This document shows positions 34,471 to 46,362 of a DNA stretch of 64,000 nt, one piece after another (within the stretch, counting starts at the first letter, position 1; each line of letters opens with the position of its first letter). The DNA lies in NCBI GenBank assembly GCA_041946965.1, contig JBHGBM010000066.1, forward strand, positions 22,067 through 86,066. The letters run 5' to 3'. The DNA is from JBHGBM01 sp041946965. Lineage in GTDB: Bacteria > Acidobacteriota > Terriglobia > Bryobacterales > Bryobacteraceae. Below the pieces are notes generated by a model. It had not been told where the DNA came from. It worked only from the letters and a program-made list of their open reading frames with translations, and made no database searches. A program made the translations under genes and the position numbers.

Positions 34471-34860
34471 TTACACGGCGGCCCGGATGAATTCCACGAT
34501 CGATTCCAGCGAGGAACCCGGCTGGAAAACGGCGGCCACGCCCTGCTGCCTGAGCCGCGCGGCGTCCTCGTCCGGAATGATGCCTCCAACCACCACTTTG
34601 ACGTCGTCCATCTGGTGCTCGCGCAACAGGTCCAGCACGCGCGGCACGATGGCGTTGTGCGCGCCGGAAAGGATAGAGAGCCCGATGATCTGCACGTCCT
34701 CCTGGAGAGCGGCGTTGACGATCATCTCCGGCGTCTGGCGGAGGCCGGTGTAGATCACTTCCATGCCGGCGTCGCGCAACGCGCGCGCGATCACCTTGGC
34801 GCCGCGGTCGTGGCCGTCCAACCCCGGCTTGGCTACCAGCACTCGAATCGGTCTCGTCAT
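34471..34860 (-). CDS. Methylmalonyl-CoA mutase, cobalamin-binding subunit
   Basis: This 129-residue protein is a free-standing B12-binding domain. The D-x-H-x-x-G motif appears as LDGHDRGAKV, with the cobalt-ligating His17. The later GLSILSGAHN (S-x-L) and VVVGGIIPDEDA (GG) motifs are in place. With the adjacent large subunit it forms the split mutase known from archaea and several bacteria, which interconverts succinyl-CoA and methylmalonyl-CoA. The genes abut: the large-subunit stop directly follows this start on the complement, although transcription runs large subunit first. Confidence 0.95.
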   Translation of the reverse strand: MTRPIRVLVAKPGLDGHDRGAKVIARALRDAGMEVIYTGLRQTPEMIVNAALQEDVQIIGLSILSGAHNAIVPRVLDLLREHQMDDVKVVVGGIIPDEDAARLRQQGVAAVFQPGSSLESIVEFIRAAV

Positions 34861-36441
<1,581 letters not shown>

Positions 36442-36510
36442 ACCCAACCAAGGGGGGGACTGCGCTGTCTGAATTTTATCGCGGGCCGCGGGAACCGTAA
36501 ACTGAGAAGG

Positions 36511-36906
36511 GTGATTCGAATCGCATCCGAGGCTTGGCGGGAGATGGCAGCGCACGCCGAAGCCGCCTACCCGAACGAGTGCTGCGGCGTGCTGCTCGGC
36601 CGCAGGGAGGGCGAGACCAAGGTTGCGGCCGAGGCGCGGCCGCTCGAAAACGTGCACGCCTCGCCGCGCGCGCATTACCTGATGCGTCCGGCGGACCTGG
36701 TGGCGGAGGCGAAACAAGCCGCGGCGCGCGGTCTGCGGCTGGTGGGCGTCTACCACTCGCACCCGGACGGGGGGCCGGAATTCTCCGCCGAGGACGCCGC
36801 CAATGCCTGGCCCTGGTATTCGTTTGTGGTGGTTGCGGTGCGCGGCGGGCGGGTCTCGGGCGCCGCGAGCTGGCTCGAAGCGCGGCGCGAACCGCTGGAA
36901 TTGTAG
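36511..36906 (+). CDS. M67-family (JAMM) metallopeptidase
   Basis: This 131-residue protein has the Mov34/MPN zinc-protease fold. The opening VIRIASEAWREM, AYPNECCGVLLG, and the JAMM motif H-x-H-x7-S-x2-D (YHSHPDGGPEFSAEDAANAW) are complete, with the catalytic Glu in the N-E-C-C-G segment. Bacterial members often process sulfur-carrier (ThiS/MoaD-like) proteins, but no such gene is adjacent. The GTG at 36511 gives the normal family N-terminus; an ATG at 36544 would truncate it. The ABC exporter gene begins 11 bp downstream. Confidence 0.88.
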   Translation: MIRIASEAWREMAAHAEAAYPNECCGVLLGRREGETKVAAEARPLENVHASPRAHYLMRPADLVAEAKQAAARGLRLVGVYHSHPDGGPEFSAEDAANAWPWYSFVVVAVRGGRVSGAASWLEARREPLEL

Positions 36907-36917
36907 ACTGGAAGTAA

Positions 36918-38735
36918 GTGGAAGAAGAGGTCGTCGGCAAAGCATACGACTCCCGGCTCATGCGGCGCTTGCTGGGTTACATGCGCCCCTACCGCGCCTA
37001 TGTGGCCGTCTCGCTGGGGTTCCTGCTGGTGCAGTCCGTGCTTCAGGTGCTGGGGCCGCTGCTCACCAAGGCGGCCGTGGATCGCTACTTGGAACCCACC
37101 CCCAACCGCGCACCGGTCTTTTTCGACGCCATGCTCCCCGCGGACCCCTGGCGCGGGCTGACCGTGGTCGCTCTGCTCTACGCGGGTGTGTTGGCGGGCA
37201 CATTCGTCTTCGAGTTCGCCCAGACTTACCTGATGCAGTACACCGGGCAGCTTGCCATGTTCGACCTGCGCAAGCAGCTCATGGCGCACCTGCAACGGCT
37301 GGATATCGGCTTCTTCGACCGCAATCCGGTGGGCCGTCTGGTCACCCGCATCACCACCGACGTGGACGTGCTCAACGACCTGTTCGCCTCCGGGCTGGTG
37401 ACCATCCTGGGCGACGTGCTGGTGCTGAGCTTCATCGTGGCGATCATGCTCCGGCTGAGCCTGGAACTGACCGGCGTGATGCTGCTGGCGATGCCGCTGG
37501 TGGTGCTGGCGACCATCCTGTTCCGCCGCTCGGTTTCGGGCAGCTACCGGCGCATCCGGGTGGCCATCGCGCGGATCAACTCCTATTTGCAGGAGCACAT
37601 CACGGGGATCGCGGTGCTGCAACTGTTCAACCGCGAGGCGCGCAGCCGCCAGGAGTTCGATGGCGTGAACCGCGATCACATGGCGGCGTACAAGGACGCC
37701 ATCCTGGCCTACGGCTGGTTCTATCCCGTGGTGGAATTCCTCTCCATGCTGGCGCTGGCCGGCCTGCTCACCTATGGCGGCTTCCAGATTCGCGGCGGCA
37801 CGCTGACGCTCGGCGTGGTGGTGGCGTTTCTGCAATACGGCTTCCGCTTCTTCCGGCCCATCCAGGACCTGAGCGAGAAGTACAACATTTTGCAATCGGC
37901 CATGGCGTCTTCCGAGCGCATCTTCAAGCTGCTGGATACGGAGCCGCAGGTGCTGCCGCCGGAGCGGCCCGAACCCGCGCCGCACGCCGCGCGCATCGAG
38001 TTCGATCACGTCTGGTTCGCCTACAAGGACGAGGACTGGGTGCTGCGCGACCTGAGCTTCGCCATCGAGCCCGGCGAGAGCATCGCGGTGGTGGGCCACA
38101 CCGGGGCGGGAAAGACCACGATCATCAGCCTGCTGCTGCGGTTTTACGACGTGCAGAAGGGCGCCATCCGCATCGGCGGCGTGGACGTGCGCGAGATCGA
38201 CCCCCAGGACCTGCGCCGCCAGTTCGGCGTGGTGCTGCAAGACCCGTTCCTGTTCACCGGCACGGTGGAAGACAACATTCGTCTGGGCACCAGCGGCATC
38301 GAGCGGGAGGACGTGGAGAACGCCGCCGAACAGGTGAACCTGCTGGACTTCATCGAATCGCTGCCGGACGGCTTCGCGCAGCCCGTGCGGGAGCGCGGCA
38401 CCGGACTTTCCACCGGCCAGAAGCAGCTCATCAGCTTCGCGCGCGCGCTGGCGCACAACCCGCGCTTCCTGATCCTGGACGAAGCCACTTCCAGCGTGGA
38501 TACCGAGACGGAATTCCGCGTGCGCGATGCGCTGGCGCGCATGGTGGAAGGGCGCACCGCCATCATCATCGCCCACCGGCTCTCCACCATACAGCGGGCG
38601 GACCGGATTCTGGTGATGCATAAGGGCCGGCTGCGCGAATCAGGGACCCACCAGGAGCTGCTGGCGGTGCGCGGCATTTACTGGAAACTGTACCAGTTGC
38701 AGTACAAGGACCAGGAGGTCCCCTCGCGCACGTAG
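36918..38735 (+). CDS. ABC exporter, membrane and ATPase domains fused
   Basis: This 605-residue half-transporter has six membrane helices in residues 20-330. The ATPase domain (about 355-590) has Walker A GHTGAGKTT (about 393), the Q-loop VVLQDPFLF, signature LSTGQKQ (about 497, Thr in place of the usual Gly), Walker B FLILDEATS (about 520) and switch His in IIAHRLSTIQ. It belongs to the MsbA/SmdB-like multidrug or lipid exporter group and should work as a homodimer or with another half. The GTG start lies right after the M67 gene. The substrate is not evident. Confidence 0.94.
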   Translation: MEEEVVGKAYDSRLMRRLLGYMRPYRAYVAVSLGFLLVQSVLQVLGPLLTKAAVDRYLEPTPNRAPVFFDAMLPADPWRGLTVVALLYAGVLAGTFVFEFAQTYLMQYTGQLAMFDLRKQLMAHLQRLDIGFFDRNPVGRLVTRITTDVDVLNDLFASGLVTILGDVLVLSFIVAIMLRLSLELTGVMLLAMPLVVLATILFRRSVSGSYRRIRVAIARINSYLQEHITGIAVLQLFNREARSRQEFDGVNRDHMAAYKDAILAYGWFYPVVEFLSMLALAGLLTYGGFQIRGGTLTLGVVVAFLQYGFRFFRPIQDLSEKYNILQSAMASSERIFKLLDTEPQVLPPERPEPAPHAARIEFDHVWFAYKDEDWVLRDLSFAIEPGESIAVVGHTGAGKTTIISLLLRFYDVQKGAIRIGGVDVREIDPQDLRRQFGVVLQDPFLFTGTVEDNIRLGTSGIEREDVENAAEQVNLLDFIESLPDGFAQPVRERGTGLSTGQKQLISFARALAHNPRFLILDEATSSVDTETEFRVRDALARMVEGRTAIIIAHRLSTIQRADRILVMHKGRLRESGTHQELLAVRGIYWKLYQLQYKDQEVPSRT

Positions 38736-38738
38736 GGC

Positions 38739-40099
<1,361 letters not shown>

Positions 40100-40103
<4 letters not shown>

Positions 40104-42172
40104 GACGGCACCGCCGCCTCGGCCTCGGCCAGCGCCGGAATCTCCACGATGAAGCGCGTGCCGGCCGGAGCGTTGTCCTCCACGCGGATGTGACCGTTAT
40201 GGTCCGCAACGATGTGGTTCACGATCGCCAGGCCCAGCCCGGTACCGCGCCCCTTGGTCGAAAAGTACGGCAGGAAGAGTTTCTCCTTGTCCTCGGCGGT
40301 GACGCCGCAGCCGGTGTCGGCGATCACCAGCTCCACCGAATCGGCGCCGGACTGCGTGGTGATGTAGATCTGTTTCACCAGCGATTCCTGCATGGCTTCG
40401 GCGGCGTTGTCCACCAGGTTCACGATGGCCCGCTTGAACTGCTCGCGGTCGATGTTGACGGGCGGCAGCGCGGGGTCGAGATGCGTCTGGATCTCGATGC
40501 CGTCCAGCCGGCCGTTGAACACCGCGAGCGCGCTCTCGACCACCTCGTTCAGGTCGCCCCGCACCGGCTGCGCGGCGGGGAAACGGGCGAATTGCGAGAA
40601 TTCGTCGGCCAGCGTCTTGACCGAATCCACCGAGGTGGCAATCATGTCGGCGCACTCGCGCACGATGCGCAGGTTCTCCGGCGGGATATCCAGGCGCTCC
40701 ACCTGGCGCCGTATGCGGTCGGCGGAGAGCGCGATGGGGGTGAGGGGATTCTTGATCTCGTGGGCCACGCGCCGCGCCACTTCATTCCAGGCCGCGGCCT
40801 TCTGCGCGCGCAGCAGTTCGCTGGTATCCTCCAGCACAATCACGAAACCCGAGGTGAGCTTGCCTTCGAGCGCCGATACCGTGACGGAGATGTGCAGCTT
40901 CTGGCGCGCCAGCTTGAGCTCGAGCTGCCCGGAAGCGAGGCCGGTGCGGCGGGCGCGCTTCATCAGGTACTTCAGCTCCGCGGTGTCCTCGCGCGTGAAC
41001 AGGTCTTCCAGGCGCGCGGCGCGAGCCACCGTCTCTTCCGGCAGGATGCGCTTGAGGGCGCGGTTCACGCGCCGTATGGAGCCATCGCCCGCGATGGAAA
41101 TCACGCCCGTGGGGATGCTTTCCAGGATGGCTTCGGTGAAGCGGCGGCGCGCGTCGAGCTCGCGCGCGTTGGCGTCGAGGTCGTGTGTCATGTCGTTGAA
41201 GGCTCGCACCAGTTCCGCCAGCTCGTCCAGCGCCCGCGTTTCCACGTGGTACTTGAGATTTCCCTTGCGCAGCTCGCCCGCGGCCACCAGCAGCGCGGAG
41301 ATCGGCCCGCTGATCTGCATCGCCAGGAAGCGCGCGATCCACGTGGCCAGAAAGATCACGAACAGGGTGATAACCCCGATGAGCGAAATATAGAACTTAC
41401 GCATGGCCTTGCGGTTCTGCGCAAGCTGCTTGTACTCCTGGTCGTAGCGTTCAATGATGGCCTGCTTGGCCTGCACGTCGATGGGCACCGTGGCGCCGAT
41501 CACGGCAAAGCCCACCGCGGCGTTTCCGTCGCGCACGGGCACGCGCGCCACCACCTGCCCCTGCTGGTTTTCGAGCGGCCACGGTCCAGCCAGGTCGATG
41601 GGCGCGGCGGTCTGGTTGCGCAGAATCGCGGCGCCGCCCAGCCCCTGCTGCTTGCGGAAGTTCTCCAGGAACCCCGGCGTGCGCAGGCCTTCCACCAGGA
41701 GCCGGCGCACTTCCGGCTGCGCGGCCAGCAGCGCCGCCTGCGCTTCGGCCTTGTCCCGCAACTCGTTCTTGAACGCCACCGCCAGCTCGTTGAAGGTCTT
41801 ACGGTCGGCTTCCACCGGCTTGCTGAACCACTTGTCCAGGTTGAAGTTCAGCACGTAGACGCTGAACAGCACCAGGAAGAACACCGGCATGGAACTGAGG
41901 GCGAGCGCGCCGATCACCAGCTTCGTCTTGATGCGCGAACCCTCGCGGTTGGCGCGCCGCTCGATGTAGAGCTTCACGGCGGTGCGGAACAGGATAAAAC
42001 CGAGCGTCACCATCAACACAAAGACCATGCTGGAGGTCGCCCAGTAGATAAAAGTTTGAGTAAGATCGGCCGGGCCGTAGTCGCCGAAGTTGAACGAGCC
42101 CTGCCAGATGACCAGCAGCACCGAGATGGCCAGCGCCACAATCGCGAGCGCGTTGAGCAGCCGCTTCTTCAT
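40100..42172 (-). CDS. Membrane sensor histidine kinase, NtrY-like
   Basis: This 690-residue kinase has membrane helices near 8-25, 42-62 and 87-108. A periplasmic region to about 275 and a fourth helix (YISLIGVITLFVIFLATWI) follow. Then come a HAMP linker and a PAS domain (about 355-460). The dimerisation domain holds the phospho-accepting His471 (RRVAHEIKNPLTPIALS). The ATP-binding domain has the N box NLVDNAAEAM, the G1 box DTGCGV and GTGLGLAIVNHI. This order matches NtrY. It is followed immediately by the NtrX-like regulator. Confidence 0.94.
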
Positions 42173-42184
42173 CCGTTTCCTAGA

Positions 42185-44692
42185 TTACTCTTTCCTGGCC
42201 GCCACGTCCTTCCAGGTCTTGCGGTCCGCCTTCACGGTATACGTGCCCGCGTGAAAAACCTTGGGCTCGAACGCACTACCCTTGATGCGGATGGTGTAAA
42301 CAATCTCGCTGTTCGCCTGATCGATCACCTGTACGACCGGATCGGTCAGTCCGGTTTCGATCCGCCCGAGCGTCCAGCCTTCGCGCGGCATGCCGTTGTC
42401 AAGCTGGTCGATTACGATGGGCCAGCCATCGTAGGGTTTCGCGCCCGGCTGGGCGGGATCCACCCAGCGCGGCCAGTTGGCGATGGTGATCTTGCGGGTT
42501 TCGCGGTCGAAGGTCACGATGCCGTAGCCCGGGGCGCGTTCATGGAGCGCAACCGGCTCCACCCCCACAGCCACCGGGTTCGATACCGCGTGCACGGTGA
42601 TCTTGTTGCCGAAACCGTCGGTGAATTCTCCGGTGTTCCTGGGCGCGCCGGGCTTGGGGTTGCGGCCCGGCTCGGAGGGGAACCAGCGGCGCGGGAAGAT
42701 GTTCGCGACCGAGGGCACGCAGATGGCCCAGGGGCCGTCGTTCCACTTGTCGATGCCGTATTGAATCGTGCTGCCCAGGTGCTGGTCGCCCGAGATGTGA
42801 AAGACGAAGCCGCGGCGCAGCGTGCGAAGCGCACGGGTACGGGGGGTTTGCGGCCAGCCGTTGGAATCGTGATCCATGGTGGGCGCTTCGTTTTCGGCAT
42901 ACTCGCCGGGACGCATCACGCGCAGTTTCGGCGTGATGGCGTCGGTACGGGTGGCCTTGGGCAGCGTCGCCACGGTGGCGAACAGGGTCTGGGTGATTAC
43001 TGATTTCATCCACGCGCCGTGGCTCCAGTCATGCACCCACTTCGCCAGGAACTCTTCCTGGCGCTTGCCGAGCAATTCGGCGCCGGGCACGTCGCCGTCC
43101 GTGCCCTTCCAGTTGGGGTTCTGCGGAAATCCGTTGATGATCTCCGCCTCGGGCAGGGTCGGCTTGGGAGCCGATTTCCACTTGCGATCTTCCACCACGG
43201 CGAAGCTGACGCCGCCGACCATGGTGGGCCCGTAGTAGACCGTGATGCCCTGCTCGACGGGGGTGGGGTCGTAGGGCTCCATGTGGCTGGTCTGCGTGCG
43301 CTGCACCACGTTCACAAAGGCGGCAGGCATCGTGTAGCCGCCCTTGTCCTGGCCTTCGTAGCCGGTTCCCTCGGCGTGGCGCCCGCCCGCGCCCCACAGG
43401 TTGCCGTGATAGACGTCGTGATCGTCGGGCAGGCACACGGCGGGGATGTCCTTCAGCAGGTCGCGGTATTCCCAGCCGAAGATGTACCACTTGCGGAGGT
43501 AGTCGAGCGTGGCGGTCTCGAGCGGCTCGCGCTGGATGCCGTATTCGCCCACGCGCTCGTAGATCTGGTCGCCCGTGTAGGCCAGCAGGTCGGGTTTGAA
43601 ATGACTCACGCTCCGGACCACGTCGGCGTGGGGGAACCCCAGGTCGTTATTGCCGGTGAAGGCGGCCACCACGATTTGCGGCTTATTCACGGGATCGCGC
43701 CGGATGACGCCGCCCCAGTAGTGCTCGCGCCCTTCGAAGCGGAAGGCCACGCGGTATGGCGTGTCCTGCTTATCGTTCCAATTGGGTACGCGGAACGTGA
43801 TGGTGCGCGCCAGGGCGTCCATGGGAGCGGTGGCCACGGTGCGCCAGCGCCCGCCCTGCTGGACTTCGAGCGAGGCCTGCTGGGGGCCCACCAGCGGCGC
43901 CATCTGGGCGGTGAGTTTAAGCACCCCGAGACTGCGGGTGTACAGCGTGAAGAGGATGGGGCCGAACACGCGGTCTTCGTGCGCCGCCACGCGCGTGCCG
44001 GAAACTTTCCAGTCGCGGAACCAGAAACGCACGGTGCCGCCGCGCTGCGTGAGGCGTTTATCGGCCCAGCCGGTTTCGATCACCTGGGGCTCGTCGCCCG
44101 GGGTTTCCTCCACGTGGCCGGAGTGCGAAACCAGCGCCAGCCCGCCCGCCAGTACGGGAGGCCGCACGCCGCGCCGGGTAACTTCACCCAGCTTCTTGCC
44201 CGCGGGGTCGAAGGCGGCCAGCACCAGGTCGTCGCCGCGCGCCTCGATGCGCAACTCGAGGTTGTCCAGCGGCGCCTTGGGGGCGTTGTCCTCGGCCTTG
44301 CCGATGAACAGCCGGCCGTCGGCGCGCACGCCGGCATTGAGGCCGTAGCCGCGCACGGCGCTGTCGCGGTACTCCTTGAAGGCCCCATGCACGCCCAGGC
44401 GGAACCCGGCGAAACCCTCCTTGGGCTGCGTGCCTTCCATGAGGCCGAGCTTCACGGACATGGCGAGCGTGCCCGGCCTGTTTTCCACCTCGCGCGTGAG
44501 GAGGAATACGTTGCGGTCTCCGCCGGCCGCAATGCACTCGAGGCGGCCGTCTTTCACCCTCCAGTCCTGGAGGGGGTTGGCCCAATACTGCGGCCCGGCC
44601 CAGGGGCGCCCGGCGATGGGGAAGCGGCTCTCAAAATCCGCGCCGGCCGCCGCAGAGCAGGCGGCCAGGATCACAAAAAGGAGGTTGCGCAT
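42185..44692 (-). CDS. Exported PhoD-like phosphatase
   Basis: This 835-residue protein has a signal peptide (MRNLLFVILAACSAAAGA). The first 330 or so residues are beta-rich and not assigned. The C-terminal half carries the PhoD-type metallophosphatase signals AFTGNNDLGF, YTGDQIYERVGEYG, CLPDDHDVYHGNLWGAGG and HISGDQHLGS. PhoD enzymes are Fe/Ca-dependent alkaline phosphatases or phosphodiesterases. This version belongs to a large exported subgroup common in Planctomycetes and Acidobacteria, whose substrates are not settled. It stands between the NtrY-like gene (same strand) and the divergent sigma factor. No Pho box was identified. Confidence 0.85.
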   Translation of the reverse strand: MRNLLFVILAACSAAAGADFESRFPIAGRPWAGPQYWANPLQDWRVKDGRLECIAAGGDRNVFLLTREVENRPGTLAMSVKLGLMEGTQPKEGFAGFRLGVHGAFKEYRDSAVRGYGLNAGVRADGRLFIGKAEDNAPKAPLDNLELRIEARGDDLVLAAFDPAGKKLGEVTRRGVRPPVLAGGLALVSHSGHVEETPGDEPQVIETGWADKRLTQRGGTVRFWFRDWKVSGTRVAAHEDRVFGPILFTLYTRSLGVLKLTAQMAPLVGPQQASLEVQQGGRWRTVATAPMDALARTITFRVPNWNDKQDTPYRVAFRFEGREHYWGGVIRRDPVNKPQIVVAAFTGNNDLGFPHADVVRSVSHFKPDLLAYTGDQIYERVGEYGIQREPLETATLDYLRKWYIFGWEYRDLLKDIPAVCLPDDHDVYHGNLWGAGGRHAEGTGYEGQDKGGYTMPAAFVNVVQRTQTSHMEPYDPTPVEQGITVYYGPTMVGGVSFAVVEDRKWKSAPKPTLPEAEIINGFPQNPNWKGTDGDVPGAELLGKRQEEFLAKWVHDWSHGAWMKSVITQTLFATVATLPKATRTDAITPKLRVMRPGEYAENEAPTMDHDSNGWPQTPRTRALRTLRRGFVFHISGDQHLGSTIQYGIDKWNDGPWAICVPSVANIFPRRWFPSEPGRNPKPGAPRNTGEFTDGFGNKITVHAVSNPVAVGVEPVALHERAPGYGIVTFDRETRKITIANWPRWVDPAQPGAKPYDGWPIVIDQLDNGMPREGWTLGRIETGLTDPVVQVIDQANSEIVYTIRIKGSAFEPKVFHAGTYTVKADRKTWKDVAARKE

Positions 44693-44778
44693 GGCTGAAA
44701 GCTTATTTTATGGCAAGGCGCCGGGCGTATCACGGCGGCGGGGCGCCGGAAGGTAGGATAAGAGAGAAGCCCGTGGCC

Positions 44779-44805
44779 GGAACGTGCCGGCGTGACGTTT
44801 TCGTA
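44779..44805 (+). promoter_or_regulatory. Candidate ECF-type promoter upstream of the sigma factor
   Basis: GGAAC at 44779-44783 is followed 17 bases later by TCGTA at 44801-44805, close to the GGAAC...TC/CGT pattern of ECF sigma factors. It lies 32 bases before the chosen start of the sigma gene. This suggests autoregulation, which is common for ECF systems. Confidence 0.4.
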
Positions 44806-44837
44806 CATTGCCCGTCCAATTCCATGAGCCGGCGGTT

Positions 44838-45443
44838 ATGGGGGTCGCGGCAACACCCTGTGTGAGCCCAAAACTCGACGAAAATGCGCTGATCCGGGCC
44901 GTGCAGAAGGGCGATCAGGACGCGTTCGAGCAATTGGTCCGCGCCTACGATCAAAGCGTGCTCCGGCTCGCCATGAACCTGCTGCGCTCCCCCGAAGACG
45001 CCCGGGATGTATATCAGGAGGCTTTCTTGCGGGTGTACCGCAATATTCACACGTTCCGGTTCGATTGCAGCTTTCACACCTGGCTGTATCGGATCGTGAC
45101 CAACGTCTGCCTCGACCACCTGCGCCGCCGCAGCGTGCGCAAGGAGGAGCAGACCGTGGTGGAGACCTCCGAAGGCCCCGTGGACCGGGCCGACACTTTC
45201 GAACAGCAGGCCCCCTCCGGCGATCCGGAGCGGAACTGCTGGAACAGGGAGCTTGCGCGCCGGCTGGAGCAGGCGCTGGCCGGGCTCACGCCGCGGGAGC
45301 GCATGGTTTTTGAACTGCGCCATTATCAGGGTTTGCGGCTGCGCCATATCGGGGAAGTTCTTGGAACCAGCGAAGAGGCGGCGAAGAACTGCCTGTTCCG
45401 GGCAACCCAGAAGATGCGCGGCATGTTGGGAGATTTTGCATGA
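44838..45443 (+). CDS. ECF-type RNA polymerase sigma factor (SigE-like)
   Basis: This sigma-70 factor has about 201 residues and contains only regions 2 and 4. Region 2 reads DAFEQLVRAYDQSVLRLAMN, RSPEDARDVYQEAFLRVYRN and FHTWLYRIVTN. Region 4 reads LTPRERMVFELRHYQGLRLR, followed by HIGEVLGTSEEAAKNCLFRA. The downstream gene overlaps by four bases (ATGA) and encodes its likely zinc-finger anti-sigma factor. The ATG at 44838 is chosen; a GTG at 44862 would also place the conserved part correctly. Neither has a strong ribosome-binding site. Confidence 0.92.
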   Translation: MGVAATPCVSPKLDENALIRAVQKGDQDAFEQLVRAYDQSVLRLAMNLLRSPEDARDVYQEAFLRVYRNIHTFRFDCSFHTWLYRIVTNVCLDHLRRRSVRKEEQTVVETSEGPVDRADTFEQQAPSGDPERNCWNRELARRLEQALAGLTPRERMVFELRHYQGLRLRHIGEVLGTSEEAAKNCLFRATQKMRGMLGDFA

Positions 45444-46357
45444 GCTGTAACTCGATTCGCGAGTCGATTCCGCTGTACTACTACGGCGAGCTCGCGCCGG
45501 AGGAAGAGGAACGCCTGGAATGCCACCTGGCCGGTTGCGAGTCCTGCCGCGGCGAGTTGGAGCGCTACCGTGCGCTGGCCGCAGCGCTTGCGCGCCGGGA
45601 GGCTCCGGCGCCTCCGGAACTGCTGGCCGAATGCCGCCACGACCTGATGCGGTCCGTCTACCGGACCCCGGCGCGCGCTGCGCGCCCCGGGGCGTGGGCG
45701 TTGTTCCGTGAAGGCTTCGCCTCGCTGTTTGGCTCCTTTGCCCAGTTCCGCCAGCCGATCGGCGCTGTGGCGTTGCTGGCGCTTGGGTTCTTCTCCGCCC
45801 GCCTCACCATGCAGCCCCCCCCCGCCCCCGCTTCCGCGAATAGTGACGTGATTTACTCCAGCATCCGTTCCGTGCAGCCGGCGGCCGGCGGCCGTGTGCA
45901 GATCGCGCTCGATGAAACGCGGCGGCGCATCGTTTCCGGCAGCCTGGAGGACGCCAGGATTCGCGGCCTGCTGCTGGCCGCCGTGCGCGAAGAAGACAAT
46001 CCGGCGGTGCGGGTGGAATCGGTGGACGTGCTCAAGCGCCTGCCGGTTCAGGACGTGCGTGCGGCGCTGGTGGCCGCGTTGAGCAACGACGCCAATCCGG
46101 CCGTGCGTTTGAAAGCCGTGGAGGCGATGAAGCCCTATACGGCGGACTCCGAGGTGCGCAAGGCGCTGATGCGGGCGCTGGTCAGGGACGAGAACGCGGG
46201 CGTGCGCATCCAGTGCATTGACCTGCTGGTGGCCAAGCCCGACGAGTCGATGGTAGGGGTGCTGCAAGACCTGGTGCAGCGGGAAGACAACAGCTACGTC
46301 CGCCTGAAGTGCGAGCGGGCGTTGCGCGACATGAACGCTTCGGTGGGGACTTTCTGA
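45440..46357 (+). CDS. Zinc-finger anti-sigma factor with C-terminal HEAT repeats
   Basis: This 305-residue protein is probably the regulator of the sigma factor just upstream. The N-terminus is a ZAS/zf-HC2 domain: Cys3 and the H-L-A-G-C-E-S-C motif (H-x3-C-x2-C, about 29-36). One membrane helix (about 112-126, PIGAVALLALGFFSARL) follows. The predicted periplasmic part has about four HEAT-like repeats of paired helices: DARIRGLLLAAVREEDNPAV, DVRAALVAALSNDANPAV, EVRKALMRALVRDENAGV and MVGVLQDLVQREDNSYV. HEAT repeats are protein-binding and could serve as the sensor. The combination is unusual compared with typical anti-sigma factors. Confidence 0.88.
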   Translation: MSCNSIRESIPLYYYGELAPEEEERLECHLAGCESCRGELERYRALAAALARREAPAPPELLAECRHDLMRSVYRTPARAARPGAWALFREGFASLFGSFAQFRQPIGAVALLALGFFSARLTMQPPPAPASANSDVIYSSIRSVQPAAGGRVQIALDETRRRIVSGSLEDARIRGLLLAAVREEDNPAVRVESVDVLKRLPVQDVRAALVAALSNDANPAVRLKAVEAMKPYTADSEVRKALMRALVRDENAGVRIQCIDLLVAKPDESMVGVLQDLVQREDNSYVRLKCERALRDMNASVGTF

Positions 46358-46362
46358 GGATT

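Noticed and set aside
36803..38623. 606-residue frame overlapping the ABC exporter on the same strand
   Set aside because: Walker, signature and membrane segments are all in the other frame starting at 36918.
40190..43003. 937-residue open frame opposite the NtrY-like kinase and PhoD-like genes
   Set aside because: It is antisense to two complete genes with catalytic motifs; it has no domain of its own.
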